Notes: generated from the sequence alone by a model not told the origin. Counted from the first letter of the stretch, positions 46,623 through 55,807 are shown. The stretch is 64,000 nucleotides of DNA from Streptococcus sp. DTU_2020_1001019_1_SI_AUS_MUR_006 (GCF_032340315.1 NZ_CP135436.1:1819501-1883500); one strand, 5' to 3'. Numbers and translations are program-made.

Positions 46623-46668
46623 TAGGACCATCCGACTCGGCGAAGCCTTGATGGTATCCTACTTTTAT
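46617..46668 (-). terminator. ftsX terminator
   Basis: On the minus strand AAAAGTAGGAtACCATC / GATGGTcCTACTTTT hairpin followed by TTAT. The IS inserted exactly at the T-tract, and target duplication kept the terminator intact. Confidence 0.75.
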
Positions 46669-46690
46669 AGATTTTAGTAAACTATCTTAC

Positions 46691-47617
46691 TTAGATTTTC
46701 AAGAATCGACGCATTGAGATTCCTGAACCAAGTGAACCGATACAGATTCCGATGAGGAACAAAAGACCAATCATCAATGGAATAAAGGTATCTGGGGTAA
46801 TCAAGGATAGGTTTTGTCCAACCAAGGATGGGTTGACAGATTGGAATACTCGGTTATAGATAAAGTAAACCAAAACTGATGGAAGAGCTGCTCCCAACAA
46901 ACCAATAAAGGCACCTTCTAACAAGAATGGGCCACGGATGTAGCTGTTTTTAGCACCAACCAAACGCATGATTTGGATTTCACGACTACGTGAAATGATT
47001 GTGATACGAATGGTATTTGAGATCAAGAAGACCGCGATGAAAATCAAGAGTCCTGCAATGAACAATCCCCAAACTCGGATGAAGGAAGCCAACTTGAAGA
47101 GACGCTCCGTATTGGCACCACCGTCTTGAACCTCAGAAACTCCTTCGATTTTCTTAGCTTCTTCAGCGACTGGTTTCACATCACTTGGTGAATTGGTATC
47201 TACTATGTAGGCATCATGAAGAGGATTGGCATCTCCTTCAAAAACCTTCCACTCGTCACCCATGGTTTCAGTCAGCTTTTGGTACTGCTCTTCTTTACTT
47301 GAGAAGGTTACATTTTTAACAGCTGGCATAGCCTTGAGGGCATCATAAACCTTGTGATAATCATTGTTTGTAACTGTTTGGCCTTCTTTGACGATGGTTT
47401 CACTATTGTCTTCAACGTCTTTACGGACATAAACCATGACACGTACGTTGTTTTCGATATCCGTTGCCAATTTTGCAGTATTAAAGATAACTGAGGCAAA
47501 AATAGCAACCAAGGTCAAGGTAATCATTACTGAACTGACAGCAGCAATGGTCATCCACCCATTACGCTTTAAACTCTTTAAAGCTTCGAATAGGTGGCGG
47601 AAAAATCTACTAATCAT
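46691..47617 (-). CDS. ftsX: Cell division protein FtsX
   Basis: 308 residues from the ATG at 47617 (MISRFFRHLFEALKSLKRNGW). An in-frame start at 47680 lies within ftsE. It has the FtsX topology: one N-terminal membrane helix (about 25-45), an extracellular domain of about 130 residues, and three C-terminal helices. With FtsE it activates the peptidoglycan hydrolase PcsB at the septum in pneumococcus. It overlaps ftsE by 8 bp. Confidence 0.96.
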   Translation of the reverse strand: MISRFFRHLFEALKSLKRNGWMTIAAVSSVMITLTLVAIFASVIFNTAKLATDIENNVRVMVYVRKDVEDNSETIVKEGQTVTNNDYHKVYDALKAMPAVKNVTFSSKEEQYQKLTETMGDEWKVFEGDANPLHDAYIVDTNSPSDVKPVAEEAKKIEGVSEVQDGGANTERLFKLASFIRVWGLFIAGLLIFIAVFLISNTIRITIISRSREIQIMRLVGAKNSYIRGPFLLEGAFIGLLGAALPSVLVYFIYNRVFQSVNPSLVGQNLSLITPDTFIPLMIGLLFLIGICIGSLGSGISMRRFLKI

Positions 47618-48302
47618 CGTATCCGTACTCTCCTTTCGCTTCGTCACGAACCACACGACCATTCTCGATGGCAATGACACGGTGGCGCAAGGTATTTACG
47701 ATTTGGCTGTTGTGGGTCGCCATCAAAACAGTCGTACCTTGGAGATTGATGCGCTCCAAAAGGTTCATGATTTCCCATGAATTATCTGGGTCCAAGTTAC
47801 CTGTTGGTTCATCCGCAATCAAAACTTTAGGATTGTTTACGATAGCGCGAGCAATGGCGATACGTTGCTGCTCACCACCTGACAATTCATTAGGGAATGA
47901 ACGAACCTTGTGTTTTAAACCAACAAGATCCAAAACTTCCATAACACGTTTTTTGATATTGCGACGGCTTTCACCGACAACCTCCATTGCGTAAGCAATG
48001 TTCTCATAAACGGTTTTCTTTGGCAAAAGTTTGTAATCCTGAAAGACAACTCCAACACTACGACGAAGGAGCGGAATATCTTTCTTTTTAATCTTCACGA
48101 GGTTAAAACCGGCAACCTGCAAACTTCCTTTTTCAACTTTAACCTCACGATACAAGGCACGGATAAAGGTTGACTTACCTGCACCTGAAGGACCTACGAT
48201 ATAGGCAAACTCTCCTGGTTCAATATTTACAGAGACGCCACGTAGGGCTGTTGTCCCGTTGTCATACTTTTTGACAACATCTCTCATTTCAATGATCGAC
48301 AT
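47610..48302 (-). CDS. ftsE: Cell division ATP-binding protein FtsE
   Basis: A 230-residue ABC ATPase with Walker A GPSGAGKST (about 37), signature LSGGEQQRIAIARA and Walker B VLIADEPTGNLDP. It drives conformational change in FtsX to control septal hydrolysis. It is 15 bp downstream of prfB and overlaps ftsX, the conserved prfB-ftsE-ftsX operon. Confidence 0.97.
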   Translation of the reverse strand: MSIIEMRDVVKKYDNGTTALRGVSVNIEPGEFAYIVGPSGAGKSTFIRALYREVKVEKGSLQVAGFNLVKIKKKDIPLLRRSVGVVFQDYKLLPKKTVYENIAYAMEVVGESRRNIKKRVMEVLDLVGLKHKVRSFPNELSGGEQQRIAIARAIVNNPKVLIADEPTGNLDPDNSWEIMNLLERINLQGTTVLMATHNSQIVNTLRHRVIAIENGRVVRDEAKGEYGYDD

Positions 48303-48317
48303 GTGACTTCCTTTCTT

Positions 48318-49413
48318 TTAACTAATACGCCATTTTAGATAGGCATCGATGAAACCATCTAAGTCTCCATCCATGACCTTATCTACCTGCGCAACTTCAA
48401 AACTGGTACGGTGATCCTTCACCATGGTATAAGGGGTAAATACATAGGAACGGATTTGGCTTCCCCATGTGATTTCTTTCTTATCCCCCTTAAGGGCATC
48501 TACTTCAGCAGCTTTCTTTTCCTGCTCCATCTGATAGAGTTTTGCCTGAAGCATCTTCATCGCACGGTCACGGTTTCCGTACTGAGTACGGTCAACGGTT
48601 GATGCAACGACAATCCCTGTCGGAATGTGGGTCAAACGGACACCTGTTGAAACCTTGTTGACGTTTTGTCCACCTGCTCCACCCGAGCGGAAAGTATCCA
48701 TCTTGATATCATCTTCTCGGATGTCAACTTCAATAGTATCATCCAACTCTGGCATAACCTCTACAGAAGTAAACGAGGTGTGACGACGCTTAGCTGAGTC
48801 AAATGGTGAGATACGTACCAAACGGTGAACTCCCATTTCTGACTTGAGAAGTCCATAAGCATTTGGCCCTTCAAAAGACAAGGTCACCGACTTAATTCCT
48901 GCTTCATCACCAGCTTGATAGTCCAAGACTTCAACCTTAAAGCCTTTAGCGTTACCATAACGAGTGTACATACGAAGGAGCATATCTCCCCAGTCTTGGG
49001 CTTCTGTTCCACCAGATCCTGGGTGAATCTCTAAAATAGCATTATTATGATCATAAGGCTCTGACAAGAGCAAGGTCATCTCGTAGCTAGTCATCATCTG
49101 ATCTAGCTCAGCTAACTTCTCCACCAACTCATCCTTGACAGATTCATCCTCTGCTAAAAAGTCTAGTAAGATTGCAACCTCATCCTGCAACTCTTCCATG
49201 GTATGGAAGGTATTGTAGGTATTTTTTAGTTCGTTTAATTCTTGCGACGTTTTTTGGGCCGCAATATTATCGTTCCAAAAATCAGGTTCTGTCATTTTGT
49301 TTTCCAAAATGGCAATTTCTTCTTCTAACCCTTCGAGGTCAAAGAGACCCCCTAAAAGAAGCTAATTTTTCACGATTGGCGTCAATTTTTTGACGGATTT
49401 CTGAAATGTCCAT
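48318..49413 (-). CDS. prfB: Peptide chain release factor 2 (programmed +1 frameshift)
   Basis: Translation begins at ATG 49413 ([10 protein letters not shown]), runs 24 codons to an in-frame TGA (49341-49339), and continues after a +1 shift ([11 protein letters not shown]) to give 364 residues. The RF2 anticodon-like SPF tripeptide (RISPFDS) and the peptidyl-hydrolysis GGQ (AGGQNVNK) are present. It terminates translation at UGA and UAA. The SD is AAGGAG with an extended -10 TGGTATAAT upstream. A conceptual translation that ignores the shift would truncate the N-terminus. Confidence 0.97.
49339..49353 (-). promoter_or_regulatory. prfB programmed frameshift site
   Basis: On the minus strand AGGGGG TCT CTT TGA C: an internal SD-like AGGGGG 3 bases before the slippery CTT-TGA, almost identical to the E. 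coli site. Low RF2 slows UGA reading, favours the +1 shift and raises RF2, giving autoregulation. Confidence 0.95.
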
Positions 49414-49438
49414 ATATACTCCTTTTTTGTATCGTTTT

Positions 49439-49447
49439 ATTATACCA
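49439..49447 (-). promoter_or_regulatory. prfB extended -10 promoter
   Basis: TGGTATAAT on the minus strand, 26 bp before the prfB start codon. Confidence 0.6.
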
Positions 49448-50369
49448 TAATTTTTCTTATTTATCTAATCGGTGTTTTTTAAAATTTCTTATCAAAATAT
49501 TTCGATTTGAAGACTAAGAGAATGTTTTCAACAATTTAGAGGGTAAAGAATCAAAAAACATCCCAAAGCTGATCAATATTCTCATCCTAAAAACATTGAT
49601 CGATTCTCTGAGATGTATATAAATACTATTTTAAAAGAGAAATACCTGACAGAGCTGAACGCAGCACCTAATCAGCTTTCTAGCAAAGCAACTAAGATTA
49701 TTCTTTATCTGCCTTCAAAATCGAAGTTTCTTGGGCATCTGCTGATTTTTCTTCCTTATCTACCGGCTTATCAGAATCCTTCTTAGGATCTTCTTGATTT
49801 CCCTGAACTTCTTCCTCTTTTACAGGATTTAAGCTCCAAATACCATCTTGATTGACCTTGTAGCCATCAGGTGTTGTTCCATTTCTTAGAAGTGAACCAT
49901 TTGATTGGAAATAATACCAATTGCCATTCAGTTGTTTCCAACCAGTCTCCATAGCACCACTTACATTGAGATAATAACGAGCGCCATCGACATCTAGAAA
50001 ATTTATTTCATTTTCATCATCCCACTACTTTTGAAAAACGAGATAATCACTATGACAGGAAAATTATGTTCAAGTACATTCACAACATTGTTTCAGCTAG
50101 GCATACCAAACTCTGCTATATCGCTAACTTCTATGAGAAAAGAAAAAGATAATCAGCAATAACTTCAACCAGACACATTCAATTACCTCTACACATCATT
50201 TCATTCGTTCAATGTATTATCTCATCATGCATAACAAACTTTACGATTACACTTCGACCCAAAATAGATAAAACTATTAATGCTGCATTATTTCAATACC
50301 TTGTTTCAATAAATACCAGATGAGGTGTTATTTTAGTATACCTTTTTTAGATTAATAAGTGTTAAAAAT
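49448..50369. other. Degraded intergenic region with gene fragments
   Basis: About 0.9 kb without an intact gene. On the plus strand two stretches look like former coding sequence. One is about 49548-49690 (HPKADQYSHPKNIDRFSEM and onwards). The other is about 50022-50152 (YDRKIMFKYIHNIVSARHTK, then CYIANFYEKRKR and a stop). Neither was identified. Between them on the minus strand is a choline-binding protein remnant. Confidence 0.5.
49698..50024 (-). pseudogene. Remnant of a choline-binding repeat protein
   Basis: The open frame begins just after an in-frame TAG (50027-50025) and contains FLDVDGARYYLNVSGAMETG, then WKQLNGNWYYFQSNGSL and YKVNQDGIW, the GW-x-YYF pattern of choline-binding (CW_binding) repeats. 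It ends in an acidic tail (EEEVQGNQEDPKKDSDKP). The catalytic or N-terminal part and the signal peptide are missing. It is a decayed surface protein or murein hydrolase fragment, with no credible start or ribosome site. Confidence 0.7.
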
Positions 50370-50402
50370 AAGACAGTAGCCTCTGGATAGCTACTGTCTT
50401 AT
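50362..50402. terminator. Terminator of the flippase gene
   Basis: AAGACAGTAGC (50370-50380) / GCTACTGTCTT (50390-50400), an 11-bp perfect stem. On the minus strand it is followed by ATTTTTAAC. The 50401-50473 gap has no gene. Confidence 0.85.
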
Positions 50403-50473
50403 TTAATTCTTAAAGCCTTGATAGACTTGATGAATGGTTGAAAAGAGTATTGAATGAATTGAGTTAATAACAA

Positions 50474-51964
50474 TTATGATAGGTGAGTTGATCTTTTAAT
50501 TTTAGCCAGTGCAAGATTAAGTGCATAGTGTAATGTTTTATCATTTGTTATAAAAAGAATAACGAAATAATAAACACCACAAGAGACAATTGTCGATAGA
50601 ACCATGAATATCATATTAAGATTCACCGTAAAGGAGTCAACCTGGAAAAGCGTTTTAAAAACTAAATAAATAGGAATAAATCCAAGAGAGACAATAATGT
50701 AACGTAGTAGAGTCAAGAAAATTTCTTTCAAATCATGCAATTTATGTTTCTTGATAAAATAAATTTCTAGTAGTACTACGATAATTTCTGCAATAATAGT
50801 AGTACTGATGTAATATTCTGGTAAGAAAATATTATTGAAATATAAGAGACAGTTAAATAAAATATTGATCCCACCACCAATAAAGTAAAAAGCAGTTAAC
50901 CGATTTTCGTGGTCATTAATGAATATAATTTGTCTACCAAGAATCAACTCGATTGCCCATATAATGCTCCTAAAAGCGAATAGGCTAGTAACGATACCAG
51001 CTTCAAGATACTTCTCAGATGAATAGATAACCGTTGCATACTTACCTAAAATCATGATTCCAATACTAGTTGGAATTGTAAGGAAATAAAATAATGATGC
51101 TGCTTGATTTACAAGGCTCTTATAAGAATTGTAATCTTTTTTTCCAAGATAATATCCCAGACGCGGGACACTTACGTTAATAGCTCCACCCAGAACACCG
51201 GCAATCAACATGACAATGTTGGAAGCGATGGTATAATAAGAAACGTAGTTTTCATCAGGTCCCTTGGTGATGAACAACCTATCAAGCAAAGTATAGAGCA
51301 TGCTGGAATTTGCCAATAACAGCATGGTCAAGAGTGGTTTAGATGCTTTTACCAACTCAAGGAAGCCAATCTTGACAAAGGAAACTTCTCTCTTGATCCA
51401 AAGAAAACTAAGTAAATAATTCAGTACAGTTGTTGCACTCATGACAATTGCATATGGAACAATATCATCCGCTGTTTTTACAAATGTGAAGATAGTAACT
51501 AGCATAGTAATTCTAATGATCAACGTCTTGTAAAGTATGAAGGAATAATTTTCATAGGCTTCATTCATCCACTCAATATTGAGAAATTGAAATAGCGCTT
51601 GTGTACCTAAGATATAGTAGAGAACTTTAAGATTCTCAATACTAGTATCCAAGAAGATGAAGGTGAAGTAGATGCCAGTTGTAAAGATAGAAGTAAAAAC
51701 AGAGATATAGAATAACTTAGAAAAGACATAATTAATTTTATTCTTATCATCCTTAACCTTACTGATAGCTCGAATCCCATAATTATATATTCCAAAGGCA
51801 GCGAGTGGAATAACAAAGCTGGCCCATGTATTAGCAGTATTAAAATATCCGTAGTTAGATTTACTTAGAATCCGCGTCAAATAAGGATTAGTTATCAGCG
51901 GAAAGACGATATTAAGAATATTAACTAGCAAGCTAGCCAAAGCATTGACTTTTATATTTTTCAT
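50474..51964 (-). CDS. Polysaccharide flippase (Wzx-like, MOP superfamily)
   Basis: A 496-residue membrane protein with about 14 hydrophobic segments. Its N-terminus (NIVFPLITNPYLTRILSKSNYGYF) is characteristic of Wzx/RfbX flippases, which move undecaprenyl-linked repeat units across the membrane. It has its own extended -10 promoter (TGATATAAT, 52009-52001) and SD (AAAGGAAG), separated from the rest of the glycan cluster by an IS remnant. It probably serves the Wzy pathway encoded just upstream. Confidence 0.85.
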   Translation of the reverse strand: MKNIKVNALASLLVNILNIVFPLITNPYLTRILSKSNYGYFNTANTWASFVIPLAAFGIYNYGIRAISKVKDDKNKINYVFSKLFYISVFTSIFTTGIYFTFIFLDTSIENLKVLYYILGTQALFQFLNIEWMNEAYENYSFILYKTLIIRITMLVTIFTFVKTADDIVPYAIVMSATTVLNYLLSFLWIKREVSFVKIGFLELVKASKPLLTMLLLANSSMLYTLLDRLFITKGPDENYVSYYTIASNIVMLIAGVLGGAINVSVPRLGYYLGKKDYNSYKSLVNQAASLFYFLTIPTSIGIMILGKYATVIYSSEKYLEAGIVTSLFAFRSIIWAIELILGRQIIFINDHENRLTAFYFIGGGINILFNCLLYFNNIFLPEYYISTTIIAEIIVVLLEIYFIKKHKLHDLKEIFLTLLRYIIVSLGFIPIYLVFKTLFQVDSFTVNLNMIFMVLSTIVSCGVYYFVILFITNDKTLHYALNLALAKIKRSTHLS

Positions 51965-52000
51965 TACACTTCCTTTCTTAACTGTAAAATGCTCTCCCGT

Positions 52001-52009
52001 ATTATATCA
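52001..52009 (-). promoter_or_regulatory. Flippase gene extended -10 promoter
   Basis: TGATATAAT on the minus strand, 37 bp before the ATG. Confidence 0.55.
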
Positions 52010-52114
52010 TATTCTAGCTTTTTAGGATAAAATCTTAAAATTGAATAGGTCATACTAGACGAGACAGAATTTATAAAGTCTTTTACACTAAAGTAGAAGG
52101 AAGATACATATGTC

Positions 52115-52212
52115 TAGAAAACTTGTTGTATGTTCAACTGGAGAAGGCAAGGATTTTCCTCTCCAGTTGGTAATTTTTCTTCGACTCATTACAGTGGCAA
52201 AAGAGTCTATAC
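52115..52212. mobile_element. Remnant of an ISL3 right end
   Basis: TTTTCCTCTCCAGTTGGTAA, then TTTTTCTTCGACTCATTACA and GTGGCAAAAGAGTC. This parallels the right end of the intact element (GTCCTCTCCAGATGTTAG, ATTCAACCCACTACAG, TTGACAAAGAGCC) in order and spacing, including the hairpin around the CTCTCCAG motif. The transposase part is gone. It lies between the glycan operon and the flippase gene, pointing to earlier IS-linked rearrangement. Confidence 0.65.
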
Positions 52213-52252
52213 TCTAATATAATGTCATACTGTCCTTCAAAATCGATATAAT

Positions 52253-53290
52253 CTACAAGCTATACGTAGCTACACCTAGTAGATTCTTATTTAAATTTTT
52301 AACAACTTGAAGATTTTCTTCAAAGTTTTTATATCTAGTTATACCATACTCTTCTACAAATAAAATGTTGTCAGAATCTAGTACAGACTTAATGTTATTT
52401 AAATTTCCAATGACAATATTTTCTGGTAAGGCTTTAGCATATTGCTTAGAAAATTTATCAAAAACATTTTTATTCGTTGCTATCACTAATAAGTTCTTAT
52501 TTCCATTCTTATATTGTATAACATCTTTAAAATTAGCTACATTATCTAATTTCACTACAAAATCTACACCATATTTTTCATAATCTCCAGCTCTATTAAT
52601 AGTTGGATTAAAAATATACGCTGCTACGTTAACAAATATTACTAAAAACAGAGCTCCAATTCCGAGTATAATCACACGAATGAATAAAGTAACTTTATTT
52701 ACTCCAGATTCTATGTCATTTTTTTCAAGTTCTTTTGAATAAACTGTCTCCAATTTTTCAATTGTGACCCCAGAGTATGTCTGTTTATATTTATCAATCA
52801 AATAATCCAATTTCTGTTCAATAATATCATTCGCCAATTTACTTGGTGTTAATATTTTTACTGTAATTCCCGCATTATTTAATAAGGAATTTACTTCTAT
52901 CTTTTTGTTCCAAAAATCAAAATTTGAGTTTTTAAGTGTAACCTCAGATGTCAGTAATTCTGACGCAATTTTTTTCATATCTGATTCTGATTGGTCATTG
53001 AACAAATAAGCTCCATTTAAATTGGCTTGAATCAAACGTCCATAGAAATCACTATATCCTCCAATTGTGTTACTATTAGGAGTTTTAGTTTCATCTTCTG
53101 GCGCTATGATTTTATACGAAAGATAACTAGAATAATTACTAGCATCCTTTACAACAGACTTTGTTGTAAGTACTTTATATGAGTATGGAATAGCTAAACA
53201 AAGAAATAAAACTATTAGTGAAACCAGATTTAATACTCTTCTCTTATAAATATTTGCAAATAAATCTGCAATCGAATAATTATCAAACAT
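52253..53290 (-). CDS. Wzz/CpsC-like chain-length protein with degenerate CpsD-like C-terminal domain
   Basis: A 345-residue protein. Two membrane helices (about 17-36 and 203-226) enclose an extracellular domain, as in polysaccharide co-polymerases. The last 110 residues (about 235-345) contain NLLVIATNKN and then ILFVEEYGITRYKNFEENLQ ahead of LLGVATYSL. These echo the strand order of CpsD-type tyrosine kinases, which end in VVR-G-TR and LGVVLN. However, there is no Walker A GKT/S, no DxD and no Tyr cluster, so it should be kinase-dead. The stop codon overlaps no other gene; the start overlaps the Wzy stop by 1 bp. Confidence 0.62.
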   Translation of the reverse strand: MFDNYSIADLFANIYKRRVLNLVSLIVLFLCLAIPYSYKVLTTKSVVKDASNYSSYLSYKIIAPEDETKTPNSNTIGGYSDFYGRLIQANLNGAYLFNDQSESDMKKIASELLTSEVTLKNSNFDFWNKKIEVNSLLNNAGITVKILTPSKLANDIIEQKLDYLIDKYKQTYSGVTIEKLETVYSKELEKNDIESGVNKVTLFIRVIILGIGALFLVIFVNVAAYIFNPTINRAGDYEKYGVDFVVKLDNVANFKDVIQYKNGNKNLLVIATNKNVFDKFSKQYAKALPENIVIGNLNNIKSVLDSDNILFVEEYGITRYKNFEENLQVVKNLNKNLLGVATYSL

Positions 53291-54747
53291 TATACATCTC
53301 CTTTATTATCAACTGTGTATTTTAATTTTCTTTCTATTAGGGTTGCTACAAAAAAGATAACAAAAATAATTCCCCAATATTGCAATGTAACTAAATTAAA
53401 GAAGCTCTCTGTAAAGCCTCCTCTCGGCATAAAGAATAGATTATTTAAAATTAATAACGTAATACCGAATAATAGTACTCCAGATTTATAAGCTGATTTT
53501 ATCATAAATATGAAACCTATTCCCATTAGAATACTCAACAGAAATAGTCCAAGCATTCCATAATCAGTATACATTTCCATTATATAGCTTCCACCTATGC
53601 CATGACCTGCCAAATAATCCTGTTTCAAAACAATATACGAAATATTGTGAGCGTATCTGTCACTTTCAAGAGCTAATTCTAGACTATTATTAGCACTAGT
53701 AAAGGGAGTTCCACCAAATAAAATACCTAAATTCCCTCTAGTGATATACTCAATTATAGGACTAAATGTATAATTTCTAAACTCTTTTATTGGTAAATTA
53801 CTTCCATATAAGTATCCCCTTGCTAAAACACCAAAGCTAGTTCCTTGTTTATAGATAAAATCTAAAAAAAGTTCAGAAATACTCATATTCCCAATCCCTG
53901 CTCCATCACGGGCATAATTCAAAAATCCCATAACAAGCATCATGATAGGAGCACCTATATAGAACATAGCTTTTTCTTTTACACCTATCCATATCCCTTT
54001 TTCTGTTTGATTTCTCATAAAATAATAAATAAAAGAAAATATCAAACTTAATACAAATGGATTTCTAGTTCCTATTAAAAGATTAATCACATTTCCAACG
54101 ACAAACATACCTAACACTATTGTTGAATGACGTTTGTTGGGCTTAGTAGCTAAATAGATACACATGGCATAAACTACAAACGTTGATAATGTATAGGTAA
54201 AATAAGGTAGCTCGCTTTTGAAATCTGCATAATACTCATAATATGATACATTTACTCTATACATTAGCCGTTCGATTAACCTAATTAAATAGAACGGATA
54301 TGAAACTAGAAATACTGCTAGAGATACTTTTCTTATACTATTTATAAATAATATAGATTTTTGAGTTTTATAGCCCTCTTTTTTATTGTTTTCTTTTTTA
54401 GAAATTAATAAACCTCCTATTGTTAATCCAATAATAGAAACAATAACAGCCAAAAATGAAAATCTATAGACATCTTCCTGATAAGTATTTATCAACCCCT
54501 GCTTGAAATAATCTATGGTTGGTCTAGACACTAAAAATAGAAAAATTGTAATGTAAAAAATAAGGTGGATTATATAATACTTTATATTGTTAAAACAGTA
54601 TAGGATACTACTTATAATAAGCATAACTAAAGTTATCAATAACGTAATAATCGAATTGTTATATATATATGCAATACCCAAAAAAATAGTTATAACATAG
54701 CTAAATAGCGTAATTAGATAATACACTCTTTTCCAATCTAATATCAA
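53290..54747 (-). CDS. O-antigen/capsule polymerase-like membrane protein (Wzy-like)
   Basis: A 485-residue polytopic protein with about 12 hydrophobic segments and a large extracytoplasmic loop before the last segments (ASSNSL-type region rich in polar residues, about 320-375), the Wzy topology. It is placed between a glycosyltransferase-sulfotransferase block and a chain-length protein, with a flippase nearby, which is the context of a Wzy polymerase. Sequence is very AT-rich. The specificity of the linkage cannot be read from sequence. Confidence 0.72.
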   Translation of the reverse strand: MILDWKRVYYLITLFSYVITIFLGIAYIYNNSIITLLITLVMLIISSILYCFNNIKYYIIHLIFYITIFLFLVSRPTIDYFKQGLINTYQEDVYRFSFLAVIVSIIGLTIGGLLISKKENNKKEGYKTQKSILFINSIRKVSLAVFLVSYPFYLIRLIERLMYRVNVSYYEYYADFKSELPYFTYTLSTFVVYAMCIYLATKPNKRHSTIVLGMFVVGNVINLLIGTRNPFVLSLIFSFIYYFMRNQTEKGIWIGVKEKAMFYIGAPIMMLVMGFLNYARDGAGIGNMSISELFLDFIYKQGTSFGVLARGYLYGSNLPIKEFRNYTFSPIIEYITRGNLGILFGGTPFTSANNSLELALESDRYAHNISYIVLKQDYLAGHGIGGSYIMEMYTDYGMLGLFLLSILMGIGFIFMIKSAYKSGVLLFGITLLILNNLFFMPRGGFTESFFNLVTLQYWGIIFVIFFVATLIERKLKYTVDNKGDV

Positions 54748-54775
54748 ATACTCACCTCATTCCTCTACACAGTAA

Positions 54776-55795
54776 TTAAAAAACATCCCCAGTAGAAACA
54801 ATACGTTTCTTAAAATTATATAGGTACTCTGATAATTCTAACTCTATCATTTCTACTTCCTCCCTGTATTTATCATCTCTATTGTAAACTTGTAAATTAT
54901 TCACAGAAATAGCTGGGTTGAAATACTCAAACTTTGCTTTATGATGGACAGAATCTATACCGATGAAATTTTCTATATCTTGTTTTGTTTCCTCATAATT
55001 CAAAACCAAATCCTCAAAATTTAATCGTAATGCTAAAGTATTTGTTTTTTTCTCATTTTCTCTCATCATTTTGTAATAATTACAAAATTCCTTAACATCG
55101 GTTGGATATGGCACCTCTTGATTTCTTGGCTTCCAAAAGTATTTATTCATTATAAATACATCCCGAGGATCTCTAGAAATTATTATTGGAAATAACTCTT
55201 CAATTTTATAATTATCAATTATATTAAGATTATGGGGCAATAAAAGCTGATCTAGGACTATATACTCTTCTTTATCCGAAATTTCTTTTATTACATTCAA
55301 AATAAATTTTCTACTTTTTTCATAGAAATCATCCGACGCTACCATACTCATTTCTAATTGCACTTGTTTTGGCTTTGTTGTCTTTTTAAAGATAATTCTC
55401 TTTATAACTCTCATAAGCCAGGCAATTTTTGAAGGTTTTTGATGATAATACCAAATCCCCTGATATTTACTAGTTATTATAGAATCCAAATAAGATTCTA
55501 CCACATTCATGAAGTTATGCGATATTTTATCTTTATAATCAGCTATTCCCCAACCATCATAATGATACAACTTTTCCATGAGTTTTCTAAAATTCTTTAT
55601 GGCTTCATCGCTTCTTATAGCATTATTATTATATAGTAATTTATATTCTAAATCAAATAATCCATCGGGTGCATATAAGAATACATACTCAAAGTCTGAA
55701 TTTTTTGTGTTTATTCCTTCATATTCTTTTAATAAATCTGTCACAGCAGAAGATCCACTTCCCATATAACTCATAGGAACTATGATTTTATCCAT
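54776..55795 (-). CDS. Sulfotransferase-like protein in the glycan cluster
   Basis: A 339-residue protein. MGSGSSAVTDLL (about 10-22) resembles the 5'-phosphosulfate-binding loop. IIISRDPRDVF (about 209-219) matches the 3'-phosphate-binding strand and helix of PAPS-dependent sulfotransferases. LNFEDLVLNYEETKQDIENF (about 264-283) matches a conserved later segment. It likely modifies a sugar of the polysaccharide. A classical sulfotransferase needs PAPS, which streptococci are not generally known to make, so the donor is uncertain. It is 28 bp upstream of the Wzy start. Confidence 0.58.
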   Translation of the reverse strand: MDKIIVPMSYMGSGSSAVTDLLKEYEGINTKNSDFEYVFLYAPDGLFDLEYKLLYNNNAIRSDEAIKNFRKLMEKLYHYDGWGIADYKDKISHNFMNVVESYLDSIITSKYQGIWYYHQKPSKIAWLMRVIKRIIFKKTTKPKQVQLEMSMVASDDFYEKSRKFILNVIKEISDKEEYIVLDQLLLPHNLNIIDNYKIEELFPIIISRDPRDVFIMNKYFWKPRNQEVPYPTDVKEFCNYYKMMRENEKKTNTLALRLNFEDLVLNYEETKQDIENFIGIDSVHHKAKFEYFNPAISVNNLQVYNRDDKYREEVEMIELELSEYLYNFKKRIVSTGDVF

Positions 55796-55807
55796 ATTTT
55801 TATCATC

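Noticed and set aside
49172..49393. Plus-strand open frame opposite the start of prfB
   Set aside because: It is fully explained by the antisense of the prfB N-terminus and frameshift region and has no ribosome site.
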